Notes: generated from the sequence alone by a model not told the origin. A stretch of 64,000 nt of DNA from Pomphorhynchus laevis (GCA_012934845.2 WNNJ02000368.1:1-64000), one strand, 5' to 3'. Positions 39,290 through 50,384 are shown, counted from the stretch's first letter. Numbers and translations: made by a program.

Positions 39290-40125
39290 CTTTCTTCTAT
39301 CTACAAACGTCTCTCCCATTTTCATCGCTTTCTATACCTCGACAAGTCCAAAATAATGTGGATTCTCCTCGTCAACCTAACATATCTCCTCCCTATGTAT
39401 ATTTTGCCTAATCAATCATCCCCATAGTCCACAATCTCGCTTTCGTATGATTCCATTTCGATGATCACCTTTCTCTTAAACCCTTCGTCCGTGACAAGGT
39501 AGGCTCGTCTAACTTAATTTTCCGTGACATCCGCCATATCCGCACCCTTATCGACTTCCGTTCTTATGTGTCTCTTCGTTCATCGCTTCTTTATCTTAAA
39601 ATCGATTAATGCCGTAGCCTTTTCGCCAATTTTTTAAAATTCATCATCCTAATCTTACATCGCATCATCAACACCGCCGTTCGAGTGCTCATACGTATCC
39701 GTCGCTTCGACCACACATGTACATATCTTGCTCAACTCTCCTGACCTTCCATCCATATCCGCATCAAACTCCGCCTTGTAACTTTTCGTCTCATCGCTGT
39801 TGTCTTCCCATCGCTCATGAACCTTCCTTTCTTAGACGACACTCGGCCCACTTCCCTATCGCTGCGTTTCTTTCATTTTCTCTTACTCTACGTTCCCAAT
39901 TACTCTAACAACTACGGTCCACTATCGTTCCTTGTCGCCGCCCCCTCTCCTGGAATAAGCTCTCTCGACGTCCGCCGCTCTCTCTCCTTTATCACATTCA
40001 AGTACTACCTACGTCCCCACCCTTTGACACATGATTTAGACTTTTGTTTGTTTTTTATTTGTGTTTGTTTTTCTTTGCGCCAGCACACATTTGTCACGTA
40101 AAAATAAATCTATTTTTATAGTATT
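39290..40125 (+). pseudogene. LINE-E third copy, old and eroded
   Basis: On + the frames give FHFDDHLSLKPFVRDKV, IRTLIDFRSYVSL, AAVRVL-like and LLLYVPNYSNNYGPLSFLVA, which align with LINE-E FHFDNRLSLKPFVSDKV to FGFRSFVVAAFLLWNQLP. Multiple frame breaks. The sequence ends with CACACATTTGTCACGTAAAA, the eroded LINE-E 3' end. It lies about 170 bp upstream of the ATAD3 start codon. Confidence 0.75.
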
Positions 40126-40298
40126 ATATATAGTGCTTTCAGTTAAGCGATTTGATTTATAATTTTAATTATATATAATATTTTAATATATTTAATATAT
40201 TTTTAATTTTATTAAAATTATTTGCATTGCAAAATATCTTATGCCAAATTTCAGTACAGTTATTTTTACTTATATGCCTTATAGATATATCAGTGTTA
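40126..40298 (+). promoter_or_regulatory. ATAD3 upstream region / 5' UTR
   Basis: 173 bp of very AT-rich sequence between the LINE remnant and the start codon. It holds no recognisable TATA context that stands out from the background. TTTTTACTTATATGCCTTAT-AG followed by ATATATCAG resembles a splice acceptor 8-17 nt before the ATG, so a 5' UTR intron or a trans-splice site is possible but unproven. Confidence 0.35.
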
Positions 40299-40509
40299 AT
40301 GTCTTGGCTATTTGGAATAAATCGACCAACACCTTCACCGTCTTCTGGTGGATCAGATAATACATTAAATTCTGGAGGCGTTGGTGGAAGTGGACGTGAT
40401 CCCGAAAAGTCAGATGCTGATAAAACCGGCCGTTCTGAGTCTACGTATCGTTTCGATTCTGCTGCTCTTGAAAGAGCTGCAAAAGCTGCTAAAGAACTCG
40501 AATCCAGTA
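40299..40509 (+). CDS. ATAD3: ATAD3 exon 1 (start of mitochondrial AAA+ ATPase)
   Basis: Starts MSWLFGINRPTPSPSSGG, the hallmark N-terminus of animal ATAD3 (human and fly begin MSWLFG). After a Gly/Ser/Asp-rich variable stretch comes TYRFDSAALERAAKAAKELE, the first conserved helix. The ORF is open upstream to 40227, but the conserved MSWLFG fixes the start at 40299. Ends in phase 1 before GTAAGT; joined to exon 2 it gives ELESSRYAGEA (human ELEHSRYAKDA). ATAD3 spans the mitochondrial inner membrane: the N-terminal coiled coil contacts the outer membrane, and a C-terminal AAA+ domain lies in the matrix. It organises nucleoids, cristae and cholesterol traffic. Only the first 274 codons are in the window; the ATPase half must lie to the right. 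Confidence 0.95.
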
Positions 40510-41015
40510 GTAAGTAAATGTTAACGTTATTTTGAAAATGTAAACATTATCGTTTCAATTTTTTACTTTGGAATTTAATCAGTTGAAAATAGAAATTAAA
40601 AAATTATTGGCATTTCGCTAGTGATTAGAATAAAAATTCACAAGAATAAAAAATCGTGTATTCGAAAAAAATGTTTTGGTAATACTGGTATGATTAACGA
40701 AATATTTATAAATTCTTTATTTTTAATTTCTTAATTTATCAGTTCCGAATTATAGATTAACATTTAAACGTTTTAAATATTTGAAAATTACACTTATGTA
40801 CCAATTAGAAGATAATAACAAGAAAAAGGTTAATTCAAATACATCTAAAGCACAAACGAGTTAGTTAGTAACAATACCAAATATGATGTTAATTATATGG
40901 CGTTATTCCACGACAAAGCCTTTTAGGTGCTAACGCATTTTCCCGATATCTTCATTTATTTGACTTGGATTTGTCATATGCCAAGTATCGAGTAGGACAT
41001 CTGCTTTGGTGTGAA

Positions 41016-41099
41016 AAAACCGGCCGTTGTGAGTCTACGTTTCGTTTCGATTCTGCTGCTCTTGAAAGAGCTGCAAAAGCTGCTAAAGAACTCGAATCT
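41016..41099 (+). pseudogene. Duplicate of the 3' part of ATAD3 exon 1
   Basis: About 83 bp identical to 40422-40504 except two or three bases. It encodes KTGRCESTFRFDSAALERAA and the following KAAKELES in an open frame that extends upstream to about 40920. The copy ends just before the donor site, which is not duplicated, so it is probably not spliced as an exon. Confidence 0.85.
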
Positions 41100-41339
41100 A
41101 TGAAAGTTCATATGAAACTTTGAACGTCGTTTCATTATCGTTATTATTGTCGCTTCGACAATTAATCTCGATTGGTTCAATAAAGTTGTCTACACTGTTG
41201 AGTTGACTGTTCTTGGTATTTTCTTTTGATGAGTATTCAAAGTCAGGATTTTGACATCATCATTATTATGCTAACTAAGTATTAAGTTGTTTTTTGTTCT
41301 TAAATGACAATCAGGGAAACTTTGTTAAGATATAAAAGT

Positions 41340-42740
41340 CCTCGGTCGAATTATAATCATCGTGTAATTTTTTGATTTTGGAAAGATCGAATGACATTTC
41401 AAAATATGTTTCTTTTCCGTTCTGCATTCTGACAAGAGCGTGGTTGGGATTCAAATATATTAACTCGGATTGAACTCAACATGAGATTCATATTTTTTGT
41501 TCTGATGAATCGTCTTGTAGAATACTTTGTTATGTCAGCCATTTGGGAAGTTTAAATGCATTAATAGAATGTCGACTGAATGATAAAAATCAATAATGTA
41601 GAGTATCAATAGAGGCTGTTCATAATAAAGATCCTATAGAGTTCGAACTAGAAGGTAAAACGGTTAGCTATTTATCGATGCTTTTTCCGAAGTGATGCAA
41701 ACAGTGATATAGCTTTCCATAATATACCATTAAGCCGTTATACCTGTCCGTTACCAGCTAGATTGTAAAAAGTTGAGTGGATCATTACCACTCCATATTG
41801 TTTAATAAATATTATAAATTTCTTAGAAATAAAGGGTGCACCATTATCTAAATGAACAGCTTAAGTTGATTCAAATTTCGCAATATTCGAGTCAGACAGC
41901 CAATCACAGTACGCGTGGAAGTGTTAATGCATGCAATTACAACTAGAAATATGCCATATTAGTCAATAATAATTAAAAGATACTTTGATTGACACTTTGA
42001 AGGTATAGGGACTTTGAAATTGATTGACAAGGTATGAAAAATTTAGTCGATTTAATAAGCTCTAATTCGAGGATGGGATTAAAAATCTTGCCTTTAAAGT
42101 AGCTCAACTTACGCAATCGTTTAACGAAGTTTTTATGTCAGATAATGAGTAAAAAGATTTTATGTTTTCACTAAATGCCATATTCGAGTAATGCCTAGAT
42201 GGCATATCTGATTATGATGTTGATTAAGACTTTCTAGGCTTTGGACTAAACCTGCAATATAACTCAATCTCGAGAGAGCGGGTATCCACGGCGTTTTTAT
42301 CTGCTCCAAGACGATATATGATTTCGAACTTATTCTGGTCAATTCTAAACGCCATTGCAGCATTTTATAATTCTCAATCTTACTACTTTGTTAACTAAAC
42401 ATGTACTACGCGAATTGAATATATGCAATTATTGTGTATGGTTGAATATGTAACTACTGTCTCCAATATTGAAGGGATTCCTTAAATATTATCGACATTT
42501 ATCACGACATTAATCACTGTCGTGGAACTGCATTGCATCCTACCATATTTAAATTTTCGTAACATCTTTTTCATGAATTTCGTGTATAACTGCCGGCTCT
42601 CAATCCTTGGATATATCTGTATTTTCACTGAATTAGCATACCTATGAAGAAGTAGTTTCGAGTGTACGTGCCAGTTTGTCTGCCTCATATTTATCAGCAG
42701 ATGATAATTTCATTGAAATCTTATTTCAGCACCCAAAGTA
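41340..42740 (-). mobile_element. Ty3/gypsy-like LTR retrotransposon fossil (RNase H end and integrase)
   Basis: Read on -, short conserved stretches of a gypsy pol appear in order: the end of the RNase H region, the integrase zinc-binding start (near 42200) and the integrase core with its NGQVERLN-type signature (near 41760). A trace of the integrase tail lies near 41400. No LTRs, gag or protease were recognised. The copy is old and broken many times. It lies inside ATAD3 intron 1. Confidence 0.65.
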
Positions 42741-44306
42741 TCTATTAAGAATGAGCCGTTGTGACGTTGATCTGAGGCAGCTTCTAATGGACAATCAAGT
42801 TAATTACAATAACTATACAACAACTATAATTAATATGATATTGTTAATATGATATAACATTAGCTAATTTATATCATTACAAATATTAATTGCATATTTA
42901 AAAATCAAACATGTAATTATATAACACCTAATTTTATTAACAATAAAAATATAATATTTATGTTTTATATTTGTAAAATTTAAATTTTTTTATATTATTC
43001 ATGCAAAATATATTTTGTTATAATATTATTTGGATGTCAATCTTGCTTGGCCAAACAAGATTAATCCTAATCGCTTATCAACGATAAATCAATATCAAGC
43101 TAAACTAAATGTTTTAACTGATTTAAGTAAAATGTTAAATTATCAGTTTCGTTTATATAAAACATCAATTTATAACGAATAACACAGAAACTTAAATCGT
43201 ATTGACTGAGAACACAATATTGTATTATATATAAACAGAAAAGATGGAAAGCTCTACGTAAACATAATTCATTTTCAAACTACATTCAAAAGTATTATAA
43301 TAATCTTTGTGTTGTACTTTTGATCAGAGAGAGTCAGCATACATATAGCGATTTCGAACCACTTATTTGAATCACTGTTTCATGTCATTTCAATAGAGAT
43401 ATTCCATTCGAAATTTGTTTCGTCATATGTGTGCTTATATGATTCCTTAGTACATGTATATTTCCTAAATTAATATTATACATGTGATCCACACATGCAT
43501 ACCTACTTACCCAAGTGTAATTTTATAATTTAACTGAGAATGAATAAAAGCATTTTGTCAAAATGCTGATGAATAAATTCTGTAGATACTCCCAAACGGA
43601 TAGACATTTAAATAAACGCATTGATAATTTACTTTATGCCCATGCATCTACATAACTTATCTTTATATTAATCCTGTTTACTGATATTACTGATAATCTT
43701 TACTGATATTATATGTTTATATGTTTCCCAATAATCTATATTTATTAAAAAGAGGAAAACTGAACATTTTCATTTATTTATATCACAATTTTCAATAACT
43801 CTGCCTTCATGAATGTAAAAATAATGCAATTCTGAATTGTGCGTTACCCAATCCTTAATTAACCTACTCTATAACCGCTTCAATTTTTGTTGAGTCTTCA
43901 ACTTTTATTACTTTATTATCAGGGTCGAATCTGTGTGACCTTTTTGTGCAATTTGTGTTCGCTGTGGACCCACATCTTCCGAGTCACTGTTAAAATTCTA
44001 AATAATTAAAAAGTGTAACAAATTTGTATCACTTTTTATAGATATTTTATAAGATTTATGCGCTTTTCATTGGTATTAATTTCTCATAATAACTGGCTTA
44101 TATAGCAAGTAGATATTTAAAATATTATGTAGCATTTGGCTTTATTACTCAAACACCTGTCAAAGTTTTTATCTATCGACAATGTCCAAATAAATTGTAG
44201 CTTTGCATTTTATAAATTTTAATTCTAATTTCGTTTTAAAATTAATATTCTAATTTTGAGTGTTAATTTACTGCAAATTAATATTCTCATATGTTCTGCA
44301 TCCTAG

Positions 44307-44383
44307 GATATGCTGGGGAAGCATTTAAATTAGCAAGTGAACAAGAGCGAACTAAGCAATTAGAATACCAAGCTATGCTAAAG
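44307..44383 (+). CDS. ATAD3: ATAD3 exon 2
   Basis: Encodes RYAGEAFKLASEQERTKQLE and YQAMLK, the start of the long coiled coil. Acceptor CCTAG, donor GTAATT. Phase 1 in, phase 0 out. Confidence 0.93.
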
Positions 44384-44536
44384 GTAATTACCGTCTTATT
44401 TCGATCAATTCCATTTGTTTGATTAATTCATTTGAGAATATTTCAACAAGTACCCAACTATTTGACTTCATTTTTATCTGCTTTAATAAATATTAATGTA
44501 AAATTAACATCTCTGGTGAGTTTACTTTGCTTATAG

Positions 44537-44765
44537 CTTTCATAACTAATTATTGGAGCTTGATCAAAGAAAAGAAGAATTTATTTCTGATATTTCGCTA
44601 ACTTCTGTTAGCATTTTCAGAAAATTTAAGGTAATTTTCATCTTCGGGTAATTTTCTGAAGATGCTAACAGTATAGTAAGCAAAATATCAAAAATATTTT
44701 TTTCTTTCCTTTGATCCAGCTCCAATAATTATTTATCAATAATGAATCAATAACAACTATTTAAA
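44537..44765. repeat. Fold-back (palindromic) repeat, copy 1
   Basis: Left arm TAATTATTGGAGCTTGATCA ... GATATTTCGCTAAC is mirrored by GTAAGCAAAATATC ... TTGATCCAGCTCCAATAATT. Both arms contain a CTGANNA-stem-GAAA core. Closely related to 47225-47440. Confidence 0.75.
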
Positions 44766-44865
44766 AGCTTTCATAACTTTTAAATAATTCGACACTGTTA
44801 TGACATATAGTATATTAAATTGTTAGAAGGCTAGGAAAGATTGTGATTTATTTGGTTATAATCAA

Positions 44866-44899
44866 ATATTTCGACGGCGCTCTGGCACGTCATCCTCAG
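44866..44899 (-). ncRNA. Hammerhead-like core
   Basis: CTGAGGA, then a GACG/CGTC stem, then GAAATATT. It fits CUGANGA-stem II-GAAA with a two-base-pair stem III (AU/AU) and a U between core and stem II. Stem I is not convincing. Confidence 0.35.
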
Positions 44900-46060
44900 G
44901 GTTGTAAGTAGTTAGTTATAAACAAGAATGTTTAAACATTCTTGAAAAAAAAAGAATGTTTAAACATTCATTCAAGAATGTTTTAACATTTATTGGAAAA
45001 AATATTCACGAATATATTAAATGCTTTTATTTAAAATGGAGGTTACATGTCGTGGATATATACAATTGATTTGAATTTGATAATTCTTTGCTTCATTATC
45101 TCCAAAATGAAATAGTTTGTTTTACATTAATTTTTATGATATACAATTCTTATTAATTTAACTTTTAAGTGTTCGAGTTTAAGTGTTTTAATTTTATCAT
45201 CTAATATATTAAGAGTAACGATAATGTAGCCTTCGCTACTTACACTTCGTATCTATATAAATCTTTTTAGCAGTCAATTTTACAGTTGATCTTAGGTTTA
45301 GCTTACTAATACTTACCGGTAGTTCACTTGTATCCGTTAAACATCGAAGTGAATCCATAAACACAAAATTGCACTTTTAGTTCAGCACAATTTATGAACA
45401 AATCAAAAATACGGTTGCTGATTAAAAACTGTTTTTTTTTCAAGTTGTAGGTCTATACCTGTTTATATAAGGATCATACAAGCAACCATGATTAATAACA
45501 ACGTCCTTAAATGAATGCATAAATGCATAAGACTTCTTTTTGTATTTAAGTCAATTTGTTTTAATCGTATTCTGGCTTGCTTAAAGATTTATTGTCAAAC
45601 ACTTATTTCTTTTCGTAGATACACCCACTATTTATAATCTACATTTTTATCATTTATTAATTTTAGCTTTTAAATTGCAGTTTTGAATTCGAGAAAGAAT
45701 GATAGTATTGTAGATGCCTGCTTGCAGTCTGCTTTCTAAAGTTTCATCGACATAACATCGAAACTGATATTGGTTTTATCAGTAAATCATTTTAATTTTT
45801 GCTATTACTGTAGTTGTTTTTATTTATCTCACTTTAATCTTTTAGATTAAAGTGACAACCGTCATCGTTATATAAATTAATACTCGTCGTGTTCGGCTAT
45901 CTGTTTATTATTGTTAAACAAATCATGTTTTGTGTCCGGTTAAGCATTTTAATTATAGAGTTGTAATTCAACTTATCATATATTCATTTTGTTCCCTTTA
46001 GTCTGACATGTTTGTATGATGTATTTTTTTTTATTTCTTTGAGCAATTTTGTTTTTAAAG

Positions 46061-46162
46061 CAATTTTCGGCCTCTGAAGAAGAGCACAAAGGCGACAACA
46101 TTCGACAGCATGCCGAGGAGCGAAGAAAGCTAATGGAAGAAGAGACTCGACAGGCTAATGTG
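46061..46162 (+). CDS. ATAD3: ATAD3 exon 3
   Basis: Encodes QFSASEEEHKGDNIRQHAEE and RRKLMEEETRQANV, matching human AEERRKTLSEETRQ. Acceptor TTTAAAG, donor GTATGT; phase 0 both sides. Confidence 0.93.
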
Positions 46163-46213
46163 GTATGTTTCGCTTACTTGATTAATACCATATTATGTAA
46201 ATTTTCTGTCCAG

Positions 46214-46273
46214 AGAAATCGTTACCAAGATGAATTAGCAAGAAAACGTCATGAGGACCAGCTGAGACAACAA
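46214..46273 (+). CDS. ATAD3: ATAD3 exon 4
   Basis: Encodes RNRYQDELARKRHEDQLRQQ, nearly the same as fly/human QYQDQLARKRYEDQL. Separated from exon 3 by a 51-bp intron (46163-46213) and from exon 5 by a 66-bp intron (46274-46339). Confidence 0.95.
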
Positions 46274-46339
46274 GTAAATTAGAATGCAAATGTTCTAACA
46301 TTTGCATATCTAGTTAATTGTTTGTTTTATTTTGAATAG

Positions 46340-46409
46340 GCGGCAATGCAGGAAGAAATATTTAGGAAACAGGAAGAATCTGTAGCCAAACAAGAGGCCA
46401 TCCGGAAAC
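46340..46409 (+). CDS. ATAD3: ATAD3 exon 5
   Basis: Encodes AAMQEEIFRKQEESVAKQEA and IRK, matching LRKQEESVQKQEAMRR. Donor GTCAGT; phase 1 out. Confidence 0.93.
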
Positions 46410-46504
46410 GTCAGTTTTTTATGATGTTAGTTTTTATAAAACGTTTCTACCATTAGTGCTCGCACCCGCCGTTTCTTGCTTAGGATAGCAATCAGAAGTT
46501 AATG

Positions 46505-46645
46505 TTTAGCTGAATTGTATGACAATTTAGCTGAATTGTATGACAATTTAGCTGAATTGCATGACAATTTAGCTGAATTGTATGAAAATTTAGCTGAATT
46601 GTATGACAATTTATCTGAATTGTATGAAAATTTAGCTGAATGATA
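46505..46645. repeat. 21-bp minisatellite, about 6.5 copies
   Basis: Unit TTTAGCTGAATTGTATGACAA, with C/T and C/A variants between copies. Confidence 0.9.
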
Positions 46646-47224
46646 TGTTTTATGAACCGCTGGTATATCATATAAACAGTTAATAGAATAACCGAACATG
46701 TATTACCCTTCTGAAATTATAATTCGACAATTGTTTCGCTTCAATTTCACATTACATTTGTACTTATGAAAAGACCTGTGAATCAAATTTTAAAATGACT
46801 ATTCATGTACCGGTTTATCTCTTTACGGCATATGAACCTTTAATACGCTAATTAGGGGCTGATTGTATTATATGATCAGTTGTATCCTTTTACAGCGTAG
46901 TTTTTATTATACAATGGCTATTTATTATCTAATTGAAATATTTCAGTAGCACACGATTCTAATTGTTTGTTTTAAGTTATGTAATTGTTATGTAAGGATT
47001 TTAAAAATACTTAGTTTTTTTATAGAAGCAATTGTTTAACGCTCCTATTTTTAATTTTAAGCGGTAAATGCGTCAATATTTTATCAGAACATTTTTTAAT
47101 TATATTGTATAGATTTTAAGATAAAATATGTTAGAATTAGATGTTAAAACCTAATTTAAAAAATATTTAATTTGAAAAGTTTTACCTCATAAATTTATAT
47201 CGTTTTAAATTGTTGATACTGATC

Positions 47225-47440
47225 AATTATTGATTAATAATTATTGGAGCTGAATCAAAGAAAAGAAGAAATTATTTTTGATATTTCGCTAACCTCTCTG
47301 TTAGCATCTTCAGAAAATTACAATTTTCTAAAGAGTAATTTTCTGAAGATGCTAACAGAAGTTAGCGAAATATCAAAAATAATTTCTTTACTTATTTCCT
47401 TTGATCCAGTTCTAATAATTATCTATCAATAATGGATCAG
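47225..47440. repeat. Fold-back repeat, copy 2, with two hammerhead-like cores
   Basis: Two arms of about 85-100 bp mirrored around AATTTTCTAAAGAGTAATTT. Outer ends are TAATAATTATTGGAGCTGA and its near complement AGTTCTAATAATTATC. Each arm contains CTGAAGA, a perfect GCTAAC/GTTAGC stem and GAAATATC (47280-47313 on -, 47343-47374 on +). Confidence 0.8.
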
Positions 47441-47454
47441 TATCAACTATTTAA

Positions 47455-47760
47455 AATTTACTGAGTATTATCAACATGGTTTTAAAAGTGGTCATTCTAC
47501 TGTCACAAATCTGCTGGTTGGGCAGAACTAATGGGCTAATTTAGTTGATGAAGGAGTTTGTGTTGATATTATCTTCTTTGATTTTTTCAAAGCTTTCGAT
47601 CACGTACGTCATGACTATCTGATTTCCAAAATGCATGCATTGACGATTGATCGAATTCTAATTCGCTGGGTGGAAAACTTTATCTTTGGACGTTCTTGTC
47701 GTGTTCACGTTAATAACATTTATTTGAGCTGGTATAATACACGTGTTTAGGTGTAAAACA
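47455..47760 (+). pseudogene. CR1-like LINE RT fragment (LINE-B-like)
   Basis: YYQHGFKSGHSTVTNLLVGQ, then VDIIFFDFFKAFDHVRHDYL (motif A) and RILIRWVENFIFGRS match LINE-B QHGFRRDRSTITNLLIAQ and FFDFSKAFDMVPHDIL. One stop interrupts it. Confidence 0.8.
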
Positions 47761-47849
47761 GGGTCAAGTGTGTAAGCAAAAACTGAAGAAGGCATAGTGC
47801 CAAAACGTTTTAAATCAATAATTCTCTTGTTGTATTTATCCTCTTTTGG

Positions 47850-48010
47850 ATATTAATTTTCCATATATATGAAAATATATGCTGATTTTTCATATATATG
47901 TAATATATGTAATATATGATATATATTTATATATTATAGATATTATATATAATATATATTTATATATATTATATATATTTTTCATCTATGATATATGAAA
48001 AATATATATA
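47850..48010. repeat. AT-dinucleotide low-complexity tract
   Basis: TATATA/ATATAT with interspersed TGAAAA; no gene. Confidence 0.85.
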
Positions 48011-48061
48011 TTCCATTCTATCAAATTGTTGCTCTGCTGCTGGGACCCTCACGGAGTACTC

Positions 48062-48178
48062 ATATGTATTCATAAATATTAATACACCAGCTTTAATATA
48101 GAGGTATTAACTTTATTCAAAACGTTTTGAATAAAGTTAATATCTCTCTATTAAAGCCTGTGTATTAATATTTATGAA
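48062..48178. repeat. Inverted repeat, arms about 52 bp
   Basis: TATTCATAAATATTAATACA ... ATTCAAAACG is mirrored by CGTTTTGAATAAAGTTAATA ... TATTAATATTTATGAATATA. Looks like a small fold-back element. Confidence 0.75.
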
Positions 48179-49230
48179 TATATATAATCATATATATGTA
48201 TATATATATTAAAATCAGATATATATTACACCATCAAAGACGACAAATTTATTTAACGTTTCGAACTTACGTTCTTTAGCAAATAGTGTGTTTAAGCTGT
48301 TAAACATTTGAACAAAAATTTATAAGTTTCTAATTATATTGAGTTATTTATTGTTAAGCTGGTCGATATTGTTGTTTGACTTTTAAAATAATTGTATTGA
48401 TTTCGTAACAAGCAAGTTTAATTAACTTGTGCCTTTAATATACATATGTAATTTAAATAATGTACTGAAATGTTATATGTTATTACCTACAAGATAATAA
48501 GAAGATCGCCATCTAGTATTTATTATTGTATATTTTTATACCTAGTATATATTATTGTTATTTATTTAAGCAGATGAAAGTGCTCGAATTGGTTTGAATA
48601 TGATTTATATTTCAAGAAAATCAAAATGAAAATGTTGTGTAATAGGTAGGACATCTAATCATTTTGCAAATGTTTAACCTCTATTGGGTTATTGGTAAGA
48701 TCGGACAATTCAATCGTTTTTGTTCATGATCTTTTATCATATTACACTTTGCTGAAAAGCTATTGTTATATAAATCGATTGTTCACTCATGTTTTTTGAT
48801 TGAACTGTAAACTGAGATAAATTTGTTTTTTAATAATCAGCAAAATTTTCAATAGATGACTGCTATAATCAGGACATCACAATTACTTAATTTTTTGTCA
48901 TGTCAAGGAGGCATTCAGCTATCGAAAATTCGATTAATTTTTAAGAAACATTTATTTTACTCTGTTTATTTCAATCAATAACCTTATTGATATTTTAAAT
49001 TTTCTTTGGTAATTATATTACATAAGTTTAACGTAAAAAAGTTGTAATCGTCGATTTCACACCTTAATGATTATAAGAAAGATAATTTTATGCTGCTCGA
49101 CATTTAACAATGAATCACGGAACAGTAACACTATTTGATCACTTATTAATTTGTCTGTGCATGTGAGATTCATACTCTTTACAATAGGGACCTTTCTGAA
49201 AAGGAGTATTATCTGAATTGCTCTTTTTAG

Positions 49231-49299
49231 AAACCTCTGAATACGAAGCTGAAGTTAAGCATCAATATGATATGAAGAGATTAGAGGCTGAGCTTAAAG
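49231..49299 (+). CDS. ATAD3: ATAD3 exon 6
   Basis: Encodes (Q)TSEYEAEVKHQYDMKRLEA and ELK; matches human EREMELRHKNEMLRVEAE. Acceptor CTTTTTAG, donor GTATAA; phase 1 in and out. Confidence 0.92.
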
Positions 49300-50384
49300 G
49301 TATAATTATATCATTACTTCGTTTTCAATACGTTATATTTTTTTTGTTATGATCTTATTTAATAGCTATCTGCTAAGTATAAAAATTATTATTATGTTAA
49401 CCTGCTTGATATAATATTCAATACATTCGTACACAATTTCGCTCATTACTTGTGTATAACATTAGGTGATTCTTTGTTTTATCCGTTCTTTAGTTTTACT
49501 TAATCGATGTCGTTAATAAAATTCTATCTAATATTAAGTAATAATTCTATTGTATTTTAAAAAACGCTATCGTAATAAATATATCTCTTGAAAATGTGTA
49601 AGTTATTGAAAAGATGAAGAATTTTTATAATTTTAGATGATATGATTCATTTTTAATATCCTTTTGACCGTAAGATCATTTTCATTTTTGTTGTAATCAT
49701 CGATGTTTTTTGCCTTTATTAATTAATACACTTAGAAACTAATAGTTGATAGATTCTGGACATTTCTACCTTATTACCTGGGTTTGATAACAGTCTTTAG
49801 TTTTAAAGTATTTTTGCAATGAAGTACATTGAATCGAAGTTCATTCTGCAATTGTTGTGATACTCGATACCAAACATCAGTATTAAATTTTTATAAACAC
49901 CAATAACTGGAGTTTGGCTATATTTACTTTAGTTTTTACGTATTTTTCAAAAAGAACATTGGTACTCCATTCTACTATATAATTTTAAATGTTTTATCCA
50001 TCTAACCATTATGATTTCATTGCCGTTTTAAATCTGTAAGCTAAATATTTTCGTAGTTATTTTTCACTAAGTTTGATTCTTTAAATAAGACACTTTCGTA
50101 TTTTCGTACATACTCGTATTTTCGAATGATGTCAAGTGATTTATATCACCCACCACTGAGTTATAAAACATCAGATCACGATATTTGAGATTTGACGGCT
50201 CAGTAATTATCACATAATTGAAGTTAAATAATACAATCTGACTGAGAATTTGTTAAATTTAAAAAATGTAAGACTTAACCAGAAGGTTCATTGATGTAGT
50301 ATTTAATAATTATTTCATTAGCCGAGATACTTTAAATTTAAAATTTATGGAATGATTTCTGCCTTATTTGTAATTAAGCAAATC

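Larger units (their letters stand above)
40510..44306 (+). other. ATAD3 intron 1 (3.8 kb)
   Basis: GTAAGT donor, CTAG acceptor. Contains the exon-1 duplicate (41016-41099) and a degraded LTR-element fossil (about 41340-42740). The remainder, 42740-44306, is AT-rich and I see no gene or clear repeat in it. Confidence 0.85.
44384..46060 (+). other. ATAD3 intron 2 (1.7 kb)
   Basis: Contains a ~230 bp fold-back repeat (44537-44765), a hammerhead-like core (44866-44899, -) and AAGAATGTTTAAACATTC repeats at 44928-44990. The remaining 45000-46060 is AT-rich with no visible gene; a short hairpin TCACTTTAATCT/AGATTAAAGTGA lies at 45828-45853. Confidence 0.8.
46410..49230 (+). other. ATAD3 intron 5 (2.8 kb)
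   Basis: Carries the 21-bp minisatellite (46505-46645), the second fold-back repeat (47225-47440), a LINE RT fragment (47455-47760), a hammerhead-like core (47783-47810), AT-dinucleotide satellite (47850-48010), a palindrome (48062-48178) and another degenerate core (48258-48285, -). 48300-49230 is AT-rich with nothing visible. Confidence 0.8.

Noticed and set aside
40227-40298. Upstream in-frame ATG extending ATAD3 by 24 codons
   Set aside because: The extension (MQNILCQISVQLFLLICLID) is hydrophobic AT-rich readout, and the conserved ATAD3 start is MSWLFG at 40299.
41016-41099. Exon-1 duplicate as an alternative first exon
   Set aside because: No start codon context like exon 1 and no donor site at its end; treated as a duplicated fragment.
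46499-46699. Repetitive antisense peptide (SAKFSYNSAKLSYNS) as a gene
   Set aside because: It is a translation of the 21-bp minisatellite.
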